DNA of 64,000 nucleotides from Rubripirellula amarantea (lineage in GTDB: Bacteria > Planctomycetota > Planctomycetia > Pirellulales > Pirellulaceae): NCBI RefSeq assembly GCF_007859865.1, contig NZ_SJPI01000002.1:1-64000 (forward strand), written 5' to 3'. The notes beneath the pieces are model-generated. The model made no database searches and was not told the origin of the DNA. It saw only the letters and a program-made list of their open reading frames with translations. This document shows, piece by piece, positions 24,401 through 26,166 of this stretch; positions within the stretch are counted from its first letter, which is position 1; the number at the start of each line of letters is the position of its first letter. The translations under genes were made by a program, and so were the position numbers.

Positions 24401-25830
24401 TCATTCGAGGTCAGTGCCCGGTCGTAGACGCGACCATCGTCCAGGAAACCATCAAAGTAGCGTGTAAAGCTTGATCCGCCATATTTGTCGACGCCCCAAC
24501 TGCCAAAATCGAGATTGGCAACATCATCGAAGAACACATTCGTGCTTGACGATCCTACGTCGTAAGTGAGTCCGGCCGTTTGTTGCACGCCGTTGACGTA
24601 TAGCTTGTTTCCAGAGCTGTTCACCGTCACCGCGACGTGAGTCCAGGTGTTCTGTGGGATCACACCAGCCGCAGTGGAAACGTCCAGCAGTGTTGTCGAA
24701 CCCTCGCGGACATAGAAGTCAAACGAACCGTCGATATCTCGAAATAGGACGACTCGCGAGTCGTCATCGCCGCTGTCGGAGGTTTCAAATATTACATCGC
24801 GACTGTTGACGTCGTGATACACCCACACGGAGATTGTTCCTTCAGTGATTCCTTGGAAATTCGCGGCATGCGAACTGAAGTCAACATAGTCGTTGCTACC
24901 ATCCAGGCTCAGTTTTCCGTCGCCAATTCGACTGGTACCACCATTGGTGTCGATCACTGCACCGTTGGTCAGCGTTCCGTCATAGTTGTTACTGCTGCTG
25001 TCACTGGCGTCGGTGTCGAAAGTGTTGTGTAGAACCAGGTTGCTGGTGATGTCCAACTTGCTATACCAGCTCGACTGTGCCGCATAACCAAACGCCACGT
25101 CCGTCGAAACATCCCCGACGCTGTATTCCAAGATCCAATCACCACCGAGATCTTCATGCCCGGTGGCGTCGTCACTTGCGGCGACGTCGCTGTTGGTGAC
25201 CAAGGAAATGATCTCGATCAGGTCACGTCCCGATTCGGTGCTCGCTAAGTCACAACCGTAAATCAGAAGGTCAGCATCGTTGTCCATGGAATGGCCCCAC
25301 GCGGCGATATCGCCGGCGTAAGAGGGCGCTGAATCGAGATCCAAGCGAGAATTTCCAAGTTGAATTCCCTCACCATCGCCGTGCGAAATCAGGTGGATGG
25401 CATCAATGCCAGATAGCTGGCTTAGCGTATCGGTGATCTGATCGATGCCGTTGCGATCGGCGTCCAAAGTAACCACCAGCCACTGCGTACCGTTCGAGTC
25501 GTCTCGCAAATCAGCTAGTAGCGTTTCGGCGTCTTCTACTCCCGAATCAACGAACACCACTTCCAACGGAAGAGCTGGATCGAAGGTAGGGGTATCGATG
25601 GTGTCATTGCTAAGGGGGGCAGGCTGATCGTCCGGCGATTGCGGAGCCTCACCGGCGGGCGATAGATGCTCAGCCTCAACAACGTCAAACACCGAATCGG
25701 CCAGTTCCGCATTCTGCGCATCGGTGGCGTCAATGCCTTCGAGGCCCTCGCCGCTTAGCAGCACTCGGTCTTCGAGGGGGTAAAAGTTGAACGTTCGTTT
25801 CGGCGACTTGTTGTCCACAGTTCGATCCAT
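1..25830 (-). CDS. Giant multidomain adhesin-like surface protein (partial, C-terminus outside window)
   Basis: One reading frame runs from an ATG at 25830 to the left edge without a stop: 8610 codons seen, C-terminus missing. I translated stretches throughout and the frame is the same at both ends. Order from the N-terminus: LEPR-like motif (residues 19-26), DUF4347 (~81-257), LamG (~259-477), two parallel beta-helix domains of choice-of-anchor-Q type (~481-1239), LamG, C-type lectin-like, LamG, jelly-roll, C-type lectin-like, RTX, C-type lectin-like, RTX (~1243-2632), fourteen repeats (~2684-3467), cadherins, two LamG (~3764-4171), six copies of a ~145-residue repeat, a third beta-helix (~4813-5204), jelly-rolls, a propeller (~6811-7064), an autotransporter-like beta-helix (~7664-8311), cadherin and VCBS repeats. 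The modules suit a calcium-binding cell-surface or secreted adhesin that binds polysaccharide; that role is inference. It is divergent from an export-like operon starting at 26167. Confidence 0.93.
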   Translation of the reverse strand, partial: MDRTVDNKSPKRTFNFYPLEDRVLLSGEGLEGIDATDAQNAELADSVFDVVEAEHLSPAGEAPQSPDDQPAPLSNDTIDTPTFDPALPLEVVFVDSGVEDAETLLADLRDDSNGTQWLVVTLDADRNGIDQITDTLSQLSGIDAIHLISHGDGEGIQLGNSRLDLDSAPSYAGDIAAWGHSMDNDADLLIYGCDLASTESGRDLIEIISLVTNSDVAASDDATGHEDLGGDWILEYSVGDVSTDVAFGYAAQSSWYSKLDITSNLVLHNTFDTDASDSSSNNYDGTLTNGAVIDTNGGTSRIGDGKLSLDGSNDYVDFSSHAANFQGITEGTISVWVYHDVNSRDVIFETSDSGDDDSRVVLFRDIDGSFDFYVREGSTTLLDVSTAAGVIPQNTWTHVAVTVNSSGNKLYVNGVQQTAGLTYDVGSSSTNVFFDDVANLDFGSWGVDKYGGSSFTRYFDGFLDDGRVYDRALTSNDVGELYSQSFTIEVDTTNDTIDGTTTDVATLLANRGSDGFISLREAIVAIENDVTGNWTIQLSAGTYTLDDTGAGNSTAALGDFDITNQITIVGTGVGDTIIDAASLSDRVFDIDGSGDLTLQDLTIANASSSNQAGGAIENDGTLTATNVVFDNNANTNNTGGAISSDGTTNLTNVAIVNNSAATGGGLHVGGGVTTVTNSTFSGNESLYNGGGISVSGGILNLDHSTVASNATLSSGSGGGLNRSSGTANISNSIFADNTSQNGGRDVNGTIVSGGYNIIEYNANFTGTVGTDILGSDPALAALAQTNGTYVHTFTTSSIAYDAAVGSSQTSDQLGSARDGSPDIGAYELAAGPLLFTVDTTADTVDGATTDVAALLSNRGADGFISLREAILAVNNDSSTDWTIEVGAGTYTFAAGANDIAGDFDIRNSMKIVGAGIGNTIIDANQNERVFEVFSGTVTFQDMTIQGGQGNAVGSGIDVNAAANVTLDTVRMFNNEANNAQGGAIFSSGTLTILDSEFDSNYATGAQGGAISSSGDLTIERTTFTNNWSNNHFGGAIYQSGTGTGTISDSLFVGNSSNLNSGGAIYGAGDLTITNTTFSGNSAGASHHGSAIFVTNGTTTLQNVTVTGNTHGDMGAVRVSSTGTLDIRNTIIAGNSGGGYADLSSGGTVNDLGNNLIGDGSGQTTLVDGVNGNQVGTSGSPLDPMLGVLADNGGPTWTHALLTGSTAIDAGSNTGAPATDQRSVARDGSTDIGAYEFADAAPSDIQTSGTTGGGLSINADSGNDVYLLADDGSSILGGLSSLSYEVQFESTDAGGGVPLLSYATGASSNEVLFYITTGGDLQLGIGNSNAYSDAMDYRDLLDGQRHSIGFTWDGGTGEWVFYLDGEVADSRALSGDPLLQQSYVTATGGAIVFGQEQDSVEGNFQTDQTFSGTLFNARIFGDARTSTQMYQNHRSEIPHNESGLLAQWNFGDLSSNGVITESVSGNNLTVKHTSEIGFTSSEPNLTFTTDENSLTGTIVGNVYGVDPERDARIAALLAANSNLVYNEETGKFYEVIVGSFEFAAAQTGAESDTLNGVNGQLVTVRSATENEFLASYAVSFDSDFWIGGSDANVEGEWRWVENGAEADLFWNGTADGYAPAGAYHNWFSGQPNSAVSTEDGIRFLATTGEWFDHRVTGSGSDLNYLVEWDADDVLDATDALTYAINSQTVAGAFTIDTSTGAITVADGSLLDYETNATHSLTVRVTDVNANTYDEVFTVSLNDLVESNSPPSDLSSGIELNTDGGNDSYLYITDGRPVLGGLTELTLEASFQIDSVPSGSIPIIDYQENGIATEFGVAINPDGTMVISVADVSHSTSGMYSQLLDGERHHIAVAWDNTQGAVQVFIDGEYVESLSGVGTGVALHNASATQLVLGQNPDDAGDFYSDEAFSGTLFDVRVWDEVRSEAEISLNYQNKFDSGSLPTGLVANWQMDGFNGASEVVDVVSGNNLSVGHATGTGFTASTPVEDLHISENATNGSTVGYVIPSDPDVSNDVVNDGLFQEASPPSGGSTSYAASTSFGDWTVGDTTGVVLFNGDNAESPPSGGHVVSLNNAYASISQTLTTEIGKQYQIVFDHAGGFGDGVVDHVTTRVSADGQSQDFTLEKPSGWNFYSNLGWETHSMTFTASDISTELIFQTTNETLKDSGMIAGIRVIEIPAAVTTILNNDPTLSYDAATDKFYRFVDSPTNFNAALAAATADSVNGVSGQLVTIRSAYENDLIRQFALDSAQDIWLGTFDTNNDGDWNWLDGNVESDEQFWTGGDLGAAAAGFYAPEFSQSEVDGEDYARLSQDGIWADTSESGNLAYVVEWDASEVLSNFTFSLTDDADGRFAIAASTGEITVATGAILDYEIAASHDIRVQVTDAAGNSYTETMTIAVDDQSDIFHDLTDGNDDGIITGTGGGNTIYGGNADGVADGGAVVNDTINAGSGNDEIYGGDGDDVINADDTTVADMLAADPSLVYNESTGKFYKLVTGTTDWDSAKEAAESFSVLGQSGRLVQIGTAAENAYVQSLAGGATIWLGASDTGHQDAFVWNDGTPISYENFVSGDPNGAQNEDALILNADGTWSDASEVLSYAYVIEILPEHMDDVITGGSGDDVIEGGIGRDVAVFTGQASDYTITDNMDGTWTVTDSNTPRDGSDTLSGVEQFRFSDQTYETASSSFNSAPTDIELVTPGDDLIAQPIEDLQTYTGYSSIYSSVVPKADGGYVLLYTNYDYNSGYDIMAQHYDDDGVAVGEPDIMSRQILTYSDLEFDVATLEDGTHVVTWYDNAYEIRAQRFDADFNELDDAFTVNTTGTYYQYYPDVASTGDGGFVITWRSQVDEDSDGYADFSDVFAQKYDSTGTAVGAEIHATTQTSHQYQTAVAGFADGSFLLTWRSDNTADDGSGSAIMGRFYNTDGTANGAEFLVNTTTSGTQHRAEMVQLDADSVLVTYESSDGSSYGVQGKIYNVNGTLEKDEFLLNVTTTSNQFHHQVISLDDAGFLVAYVSDDSGTNGRILATRFDSAGNLVGSEFEVSTEQVNYQQLLPSVAQLENGEIVFAWEKTSNYSEATETNDKVFRRHFDVDGTAQTAILETETFAQVGNLYPHVTALAGGGHITLWHNYGFEATGGTSAGIIAQIYDEAGDPVGAQFVLNVETVNSELYPAVEALPGGGFVASWTTTNDGNSYGVMVARYDSSGTMVGSEQLVNTVTHSVQQVPDIAVADDGSFVITYMSAQYDSVANSYEQLLQRFDASGNKVGVETMVNQNVSGVQYYGEVSYGTDGKFLVAWGDSTGDSSGWGVKARLFNADGTPADDEFLVNTSEYSSQLHPTVVTLSNGKYAVAWQSSGTDGSRYGVYAQLLDADGTLSGSEFLVSQITAGDQDSVKLQSLSTGGFAATWIGSGDGQSAAIWGRTFDATGTATSDEFRVSDTSDGWNVSPSLTERADGSLIFAWTTYDRELGSVVQQRIYTQGLVDSTETGAIIGKFTTTDPDAADTHTYEIVAADTNDFEIVEGHLKVKAGAAFDAENDPPRSVTIRTTDSVGNTFDKVFVINPQPTNYGPTDLVLPTNTVAENAGTGTVVGTVTVSDPNPADTHTFELTDDAGGAFHIDANTGVISILDSTLLDYESDATPDLTVRVTDSGSLVYSETFAINLTNELDANQIVPGPQSVAEDEVLTFNVANGNAVTIGDDGVADDWFQVSLSVNDGVLTLSQTTGLTFVEGSQDSGSMVINGTESDINAALEGMTFTPDANFHGAVTLNVTTALAVDLEAHYTFTGSNANDQSAGTSYDGTLSGNAKIVVDGTRGDVLSLDGTADYVEVASRFGQPANVTLAAWINLDSLGASGSDIINISNNLILRIDDTDGLTAQFHNGSAFRKLVSNIHLEGTGWRHVAFTFDDAGNQQSLYLDGAIVASNTLNESINHGTLDVTRIGADDTNANWDFEGLIDDTRIYTRALSSDEISALAADEAEATDTVAITVTSVNDDPIAVNDRSGLTFDGVDDYVNVGDDVSLEITGSTLTMEAWVNPAAYNAGPGSLVMNREGEYEIGISETGTLRWAFDNTDPNWAWHDTGYVVPLNEWSHLAVSYDNGVVSTYVNGVLVEVYEGSGAITDANAPMDNFIIGGRQNNPTGQYFNGQIDDVRIWDVARTQSEILTNINQDLTPQAGLLGNWQFNETSGTITADSGGSNGGTLVDGGSGAAGPQWTYYTTDQDTVLNIAAGSGVLANDVDSDGDTLTVTQVEGSGVNVGAATTLASGATVTVTSTGSFDYNPNDAFNHLTPGQTGTDSFTYQVSDGNGGTSTATAYVTVTGDNDAPTLDNSANFSLDTISEDDAGNSGNTIAEIIASDGGDRITDADGDSEGIAIFSTSGTNGTWQFNTGSGWTDIGTVAVNSSLLLRSTDSIRFNPNGQNGEVAIISFAAWDQTTGTAGSKVDASSFGGNTAFSEDTDSANITVTAVNDAPVMTPYAPTYSTTENSAPFGAPVSTLLGSSVSDVDSGAVEGIAVYNSTGSVGTLEYSVNGGSSWQTFNSLSATNALLLRATDLFRYTPDGMNGGTMTLDYYAWDQTSGTAGSSVDVTTRGGTTAFSSVDDTVTINVSDINDEQVVSTNDGATFDEGSSSNTISQAMLETTDADNTTSEIIYTVTGSPSYGQLMMDGMVATTFTQADISSGRLSYDHDGSENFAESFSFSVDDGTGTASTGSFSITLNPVNDQAVAITSDGGGATASVNVNETISFVTQVTVSDGDMPGDTMTYSIIGGADQNDFAIDSSGNLTFVSPPDYENPDDGDTDNVYTVTIQVSDGIHTDAQAFTITVADVQGSTLTVTTTSDVDDTGLGASYTIEELYAVGGGSDGFVSLREAITAANNTLGQDTINFAILNTDAGYTGTDGVDAYWQISLTAALPTITESVILDGTSQTTFGGNVNPGTLGAVSEVGVNDQAISDVERPEIAIVGASGFSGLVVYSDDVTIQGFSMYGFSSANAIFIDDGYQNTLIDSNVFGVSPTGIADPGAALNSQMHVHTNGADNGVLSNNILAYSTSTGFYAGNGSDGWTITGNQFINSGYNHINGDAIAMGGSTGGTIDGNYITGSSTQAIILSGSTTGVTISDNTIVGNAVGPISGTHTQYDAIAFRSGTNDITVSQNIIANNYGAGITVNNGAYGIEITQNSIYGNGTILSLQGSAASGIVGLDLQGTGEDVAQGTAPYYTANDADDVDTGGNSLQNFPVIDFASSDGSQLAVSGSFNSLASRTYRLEFFLSDEYANGHGQGETYLGSIDVTTDGSGNATFITTLTATIPTGMQVTATATDLTTKETSEFSQQFAINDAPHILGQNAITNAQFTTDLSDWSATGDVDWQSSEARFGQLGGAAGVLSQTFTTEVGKEYFLTFEYGDRSATKSQSLQVDVNGAASLLAEAITSGVAEDALQLYTYSFVADSTSTTLTFTDTSADHSGVRGYIDSVEVRTDSTPLAAIDYTENDGAVQINNGFNFADVDDSNLESAVISITGNYTDGEDVLAFTNTANITGVWDSGTGTLTLTGTDTLANYEAALRSITYTNTSDDPSTSTRTVSFTVNDGDEDSNVSTRDIDVTAVNDAPVLDNTNNLTLTTQAEDDGPPVGAVGTSIDSLVDLQGGGGNDNVTDPDASQLGIALTGTDTTNGTWWYSQDNGTNWTAVGSVSDSSALLLNANSNTRIYFESDLDYNGTISDAITFRAWDRTTGSPGNTADASSNGGTTAFSTDTETADLTVTSVNDIPTISTGFDTFIGDFGGSTSNSILGKGTIATNNWIAIDPSQTYDISATAFSGDGAGGNYDPSEVHYLGFFSYDIDGNQITSMHTGRHAGAVDTTLAVDLVAGATQIVLSDATGWYEGSSLNNRSFAWYGYTNDLGETYADYTYTRNTITNLWDQNAIDHATGIITLRTPWAGPTILAGEAVRNMSPTGGTYQYPLASALAIDETGATFTTTLGGGFDSGSTSQTLFRHGTAYISPLVLANFTSTSNQLNVSDFTIETNQGTTVFTEDGGPIAIIDTDFAITDNDDIHAESVTISLTNGKAGDILHVNEAAINALGISVAGIPAGELSGNGTITLTLTSNVANSVTFADYQNAINEITFENTSDDPDTTDRTMTFVVNDGDNDSATETLVIKVHEVDDAPVVSVTADSPTWAESGPVGLFSDASIDLVEAGEVVQSIVLTVDDIGNGSDERLIIDGESFRLLDLVSGVTDTNGYQVSVSVTGSQATVTITKSGGISAANAETLINAVAYDNLSDAPTGTTRTVTLQSVTESDIDGVNDTTTSVASVVTIADVNDAPEFVGPELITNGTFDTNLTGWTTTGATINLGPGELNFGGGDVAGPHTASQTIATEAGQTYRLTFDYRDGSTTKTQSLQVTVDGSSNLLTTSQIVTDVDGNSFVRYEYTFTADSSASTLTFTDTSDTAGVSDGTTSVDGKVDNVSVKQIDGLLGTVGFTEGGSAVVLDTDVTLFDAEIEAGLDNYDNTTLTIVRNGGASGNDVFSATGNLDPLTQSGALVLSSQTIGTVDVNSAGTLTLRFNSSVNQAILNEVLQSIAYANTSNDPSSSVQLNWTFADDNFGTQQGTGGEQFANGYTVVNITSENDAPTIDVLTGQTVSEGGGIVLSSDNLSSSDSDNDNSSLVYTVDSGLANGFLALSTAKSTPITTFTQAQLDAGQVIYFHDGSNTTSDSFNFTVSDGSLNDTGTFNLTVTAVNDAVLAVDDTSAFTVAEDGSVNFDVLSNDTDSEGDTLTITHVDGQAISVGNSVSVANGSVRLEANGTLTFTPALDYNGPIAFEYSVSDRPTASGLAGQSLSIESAADFGSQLFSVDLDTGEKTLIGDLSINSTAMAYDVASDMAYFITSDGGIYAWQRGEPTSSLALVGNIESTGDGWSAPVPSAYTHQTAAFYNGSLYLVPTARPAGSVIDDALYRVDFSDPTTISDVVKVADLTGDAFEWNNNDDIAIDQATGILYGRADHNDTGNSLRTSLLFSYNLNTDTYTEIIRTTYAYDYVTTSNNPNSFDDFRDASTGLTVGADGNLYGTDSAGKLIQVNTTDGSATTVSTWLIQDSDGRAGGDLAAVTSTGSISNGVVTGNVTAVNDAPVLDNSGDLTLPTITEDDVNNGGQTVAQLLASDGGTPISDVDSGSVDGIAITTRNNGPGVWQYSTDGGTNWSNVGTVSDSSALLLRSTDLIRFEPNGENGTTKDFTFRAWDGTSGTAGSKVDASSNGGTTAFSSATETASIVVTSVNDAPTINDGSVFNFAGTNEDTNSSSSTAADILASSSLNDVDFSSQSGLAITSLTGNGTWQYSTDGSTWTSFGAVSASNALLLSSTTQIRFAPDTENGETATFSYRAWDQSSGTASTNGSTSHGDTSTNGGVTAYSSQTASAQITITDVNDAPFYNTAGDTEFTTITEDDLNNAGETVADLIASAGGNRITDVDDGAVEGIAIRSAQAGNGTWQYSLNGGTSWLDVGTVTNSSALLLRDTDMLRFQPNGETGTTAHLSVRAWDQTTGTAGTKVNTSVGGGSSAFGTTPETMYITVTDVNDAPEVTSPTTATVIESGSLIFNSGGAGLIDTTDVDGDTLTVTLTANHASLVLAQTTNLVMIDADGTDGTLQFSGSVADIDAALNGLTYSSQAGYNGSATLAVLVDDGSLTDSTTVAITVNPGQTTFTWDGGGASNDWSDADNWDHDLVPEADDIVVFDITSTKASTVDASFVGAIAQITVTADYTNTITQARDLNVTGNMNFQGTTWNAFGATLDVDGDFTVTDLRSGGGDLFFGGNYTHTGGANNFSGTWTFDSTDAQTIDVARTIGSVDFASDSTITLASDLSVSGDLTHSSGSVDFAGHEVIISGTGNQAIDASGLTFDDFRFDNASGTITITGGLDVDGDLTYTNAATINGAGIFASGNVVTTDAAISGTSLLTLDGTTDQQISTGGGTGELGNLAINKASGTVELLNDIELGGNFTHTSGGFDAGGNTVEFQGHNTTITAGTATFDNVILNSTVSGTRNIVGTLDVDGDFTLLSAGSLNGGQITVAGNMTFTDTLYSGATMIVANGTGNQSISAGAAGAKVEHLTINKASGTLTFGTDLIIAGALTHTAGNVADVTHTITFGNNSGTINASGINFGDVVFDSNYNKNIVGVLNVDGNLTITSVIAINNGELRVAGNVTSTDTTVGGDATLTLVGTGDQTISGDDLAGGDITIDKASGTVILADALVLDGTNQDLNVIAGSLDMNGQTITTTGDVVVDNATLIGSGTVTNDLTIQNNGLVQLAASSTSVYETISVGGNLTISADSDLQLDVSGMSVGGYLNDIFTSGGLSGTWDTITLINDGVGFTVHDEYNNPSGSVDLFLNSNPTGTISDVTVDEDAPDTVIDLDAAFSDLEHADNELTYSLVGYAGPAFLDSATIDNAAGTLTLDYAANQSGNVEITVRATDARGQYTDVSFDVTVNAINDAPVASDGTDNATEDGSQISGTLVVTDNDPGDTHTFTLVSGTSEGTAVVNSNGSYTFDPGADFQDLAVGETRDVTFVYRVTDDGVGNLNDEATVTITVTGTNDAPVAQAGTNSATEDGATVNGQLTETDVDTNDTHTYALITGTSEGTAVVNGDGSYTFD
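900..2840 (-). other. Autotransporter-passenger-like beta-helix of the giant protein
   Basis: Residues ~7664-8311 start with TFTWDGGGASNDWSDADNW, the WDGG..W..A.NW motif typical of autotransporter passenger and planctomycete beta-helix segments. Then come alternating short strands with repeated phrases such as LDVDGDFT, LDVDGDLT and INKASGTV or INKASGTL, four or more times. No outer-membrane barrel is visible because the C-terminus lies outside the window. Confidence 0.6.
3210..4530 (-). repeat. Copies 4-6 of the ~145-residue repeat
   Basis: Three consecutive units at about 4095-4530, 3655-4090 and 3210-3645. Each has the core GxWQYSxxGGTxW, SSALLLRxTDxxRFxPNGExG, then RAWDxTxGTA and a closing VND. 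They share phrases with copies 1-3 but are diverged enough that recent gene conversion is not obvious by eye. Confidence 0.7.
4640..5400 (-). other. Beta-propeller module (DUF6923-like) inside a cadherin-like domain
   Basis: Residues ~6811-7064 contain blade-like phrases: SQLFSVDLDTGEKTLIGDL, MAYDVASDMAYFIT, GSLYLVPTA, DQATGILYGRA and VGADGNLYGTDSAGKLIQV. The pattern matches DUF6923-type or NHL-like propellers. It interrupts a cadherin-like domain: IAFEYSVSD precedes it and ISNGVVTGNVTAVNDAP follows, which would normally be contiguous. Confidence 0.65.
10220..11395 (-). other. Third parallel beta-helix domain of the giant protein
   Basis: Residues ~4813-5204 start with DGFVSLREAITAANN and continue with a run of short N-rich turns such as ITGNQFINSG, IDGNYITGSS, ISDNTIVGNA and ITQNSIYGNG, typical of NosD-like or pectate-lyase-like right-handed beta-helices. 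It is followed (about 9900-10130) by the short strand-rich module with EFFLSDEY and YLGSIDVTTD that commonly follows this kind of beta-helix in bacterial giant proteins. Confidence 0.7.
12045..12905 (-). repeat. Copies 1-2 of a ~145-residue repeat (GxWQYS type)
   Basis: Two consecutive units of about 145 codons, each running from one NDAP motif to the next. Shared landmarks are GIAIFSTSG or GIAVYNSTG, a central GTWQFNTGSGW or GTLEYSVNGGSSW, SSLLLRSTD or NALLLRATD, then AWDQTTGTAGS. The same unit recurs once at 8610-9065 and three times at 3210-4530. It appears in other planctomycete giant proteins; its function is unknown to me. Confidence 0.7.
15430..17780 (-). repeat. Fourteen ~55-residue repeats, probable double beta-propeller
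   Basis: Residues ~2684-3467 hold fourteen units of about 50-60 residues with the pattern DGGFVITW-x(8-14)-V-x-A-Q-x-YD-x-x-G-x-x-VG-x-EF-x-VN-x(10)-P-x-V. I counted units from the pattern: VLLYT, VVTW, VITW, LLTW, VLVTY, LVAY, IVFAW, ITLW, VASW, VITY, LVAW, AVAW, AATW and IFAW. Units diverge at the DNA level. Fourteen is twice seven, which would fit two seven-bladed propellers; this is a structural guess. The array sits inside a cadherin-like domain: it is preceded by NSAPTDIELV and followed by ETGAIIGKFTTTDPD. Confidence 0.75.
17936..22112 (-). other. LamG, C-type-lectin-like and RTX block of the giant protein
   Basis: This block reads LamG, lectin, cadherin end, LamG, jelly-roll, lectin, cadherin end, RTX, lectin, RTX. 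The three lectin-like domains (about 20815-21310, 18840-19300 and 18040-18430) share the signature TGKFY or TDKFY, then GQLVTIRSA..EN or GRLVQIGTA..EN, an internal W-x-G or W-L-G, and a final YVVEWD or YVIEI. The RTX parts contain GGDGDDVIN and GGSGDDVIEGG nonapeptides, which bind calcium in known families. The lectin domains interrupt cadherin or RTX sequence instead of lying between domains. Confidence 0.75.
22115..24400 (-). other. Two right-handed parallel beta-helix domains (choice-of-anchor Q type) in the giant protein
   Basis: Residues ~481-829 and ~831-1239 each start with a DGFISLREAI motif, continue with short turns rich in GGAI and N-S/T-x-F-x-x-N-x-A, and end in DIGAYE. This is the pattern of pectin-lyase-like beta-helix domains in large secreted proteins of Planctomycetes, Cyanobacteria and Chloroflexi. 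The two copies share their start and end motifs, so they look like a tandem duplication. A role as rigid stalk or polysaccharide-binding rod is likely from the fold but not shown. Confidence 0.75.
25060..25830 (-). other. N-terminal module of the giant protein: LEPR-like motif plus DUF4347
   Basis: The protein begins with a short basic stretch, then FYPLEDRVLLSGEG. LEDRVLLS (residues 19-26) matches the LEPR-x-LL motif found at the N-terminus of very large planctomycete and proteobacterial surface proteins, with Asp for Pro. No ordinary signal peptide is visible. Residues ~81-257 are DUF4347, with HLISHGDGEG (His146 and His150) and LLIYGCDLA (Cys193). The His and Cys after two hydrophobic strands recall the catalytic dyad of clan CD (caspase-like) peptidases; that activity is inference. 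Confidence 0.8.
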
Positions 25831-26166
25831 CGTTCTGCCACCCGGTCGAGACAAACCGGTGGCGCCTTAAAGAAATCCGTCTCATCCTTGGGATTCGGCA
25901 CAAATGGGGGGCGGTCCGGCAAAGCAGCGACTGTTTTCGGATCCCATCGACTCTAACGATTACGCAGACCCGTTGAGTCGAACCGGTTGCAAGTAGGTTT
26001 CCCCGAACGTGCAGGTATGTTCGATCCAGTCCGAATGATCGTTACGAGCACGGCAACCGAAAGATGACAGATATGGAACCGCTATGTCCAAACATTTGGG
26101 CCTGCGCGCTTCCGTATCCTGAATGAAAAGTTCAGGAGAACTGCCCCACCAGTTTCACGGAATAAG
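25831..26166. promoter_or_regulatory. Divergent intergenic region between giant gene and export operon
   Basis: 336 bp without a gene separate the start of the giant gene (minus) and of the tolC-like gene (plus), so both promoters should lie here. I see no clear -35/-10 pair or operator. A purine-rich AGGAGA at 26134-26139 lies 27 bp before the proposed TTG start of the tolC-like gene, too far for a standard ribosome binding site. Confidence 0.4.

Noticed and set aside
73-25733. Many plus-strand and out-of-frame minus-strand open frames of 60-390 codons
   Set aside because: All lie within the giant minus-strand gene, show no family features, and have the arginine/valine-rich or low-complexity look of shadow frames.
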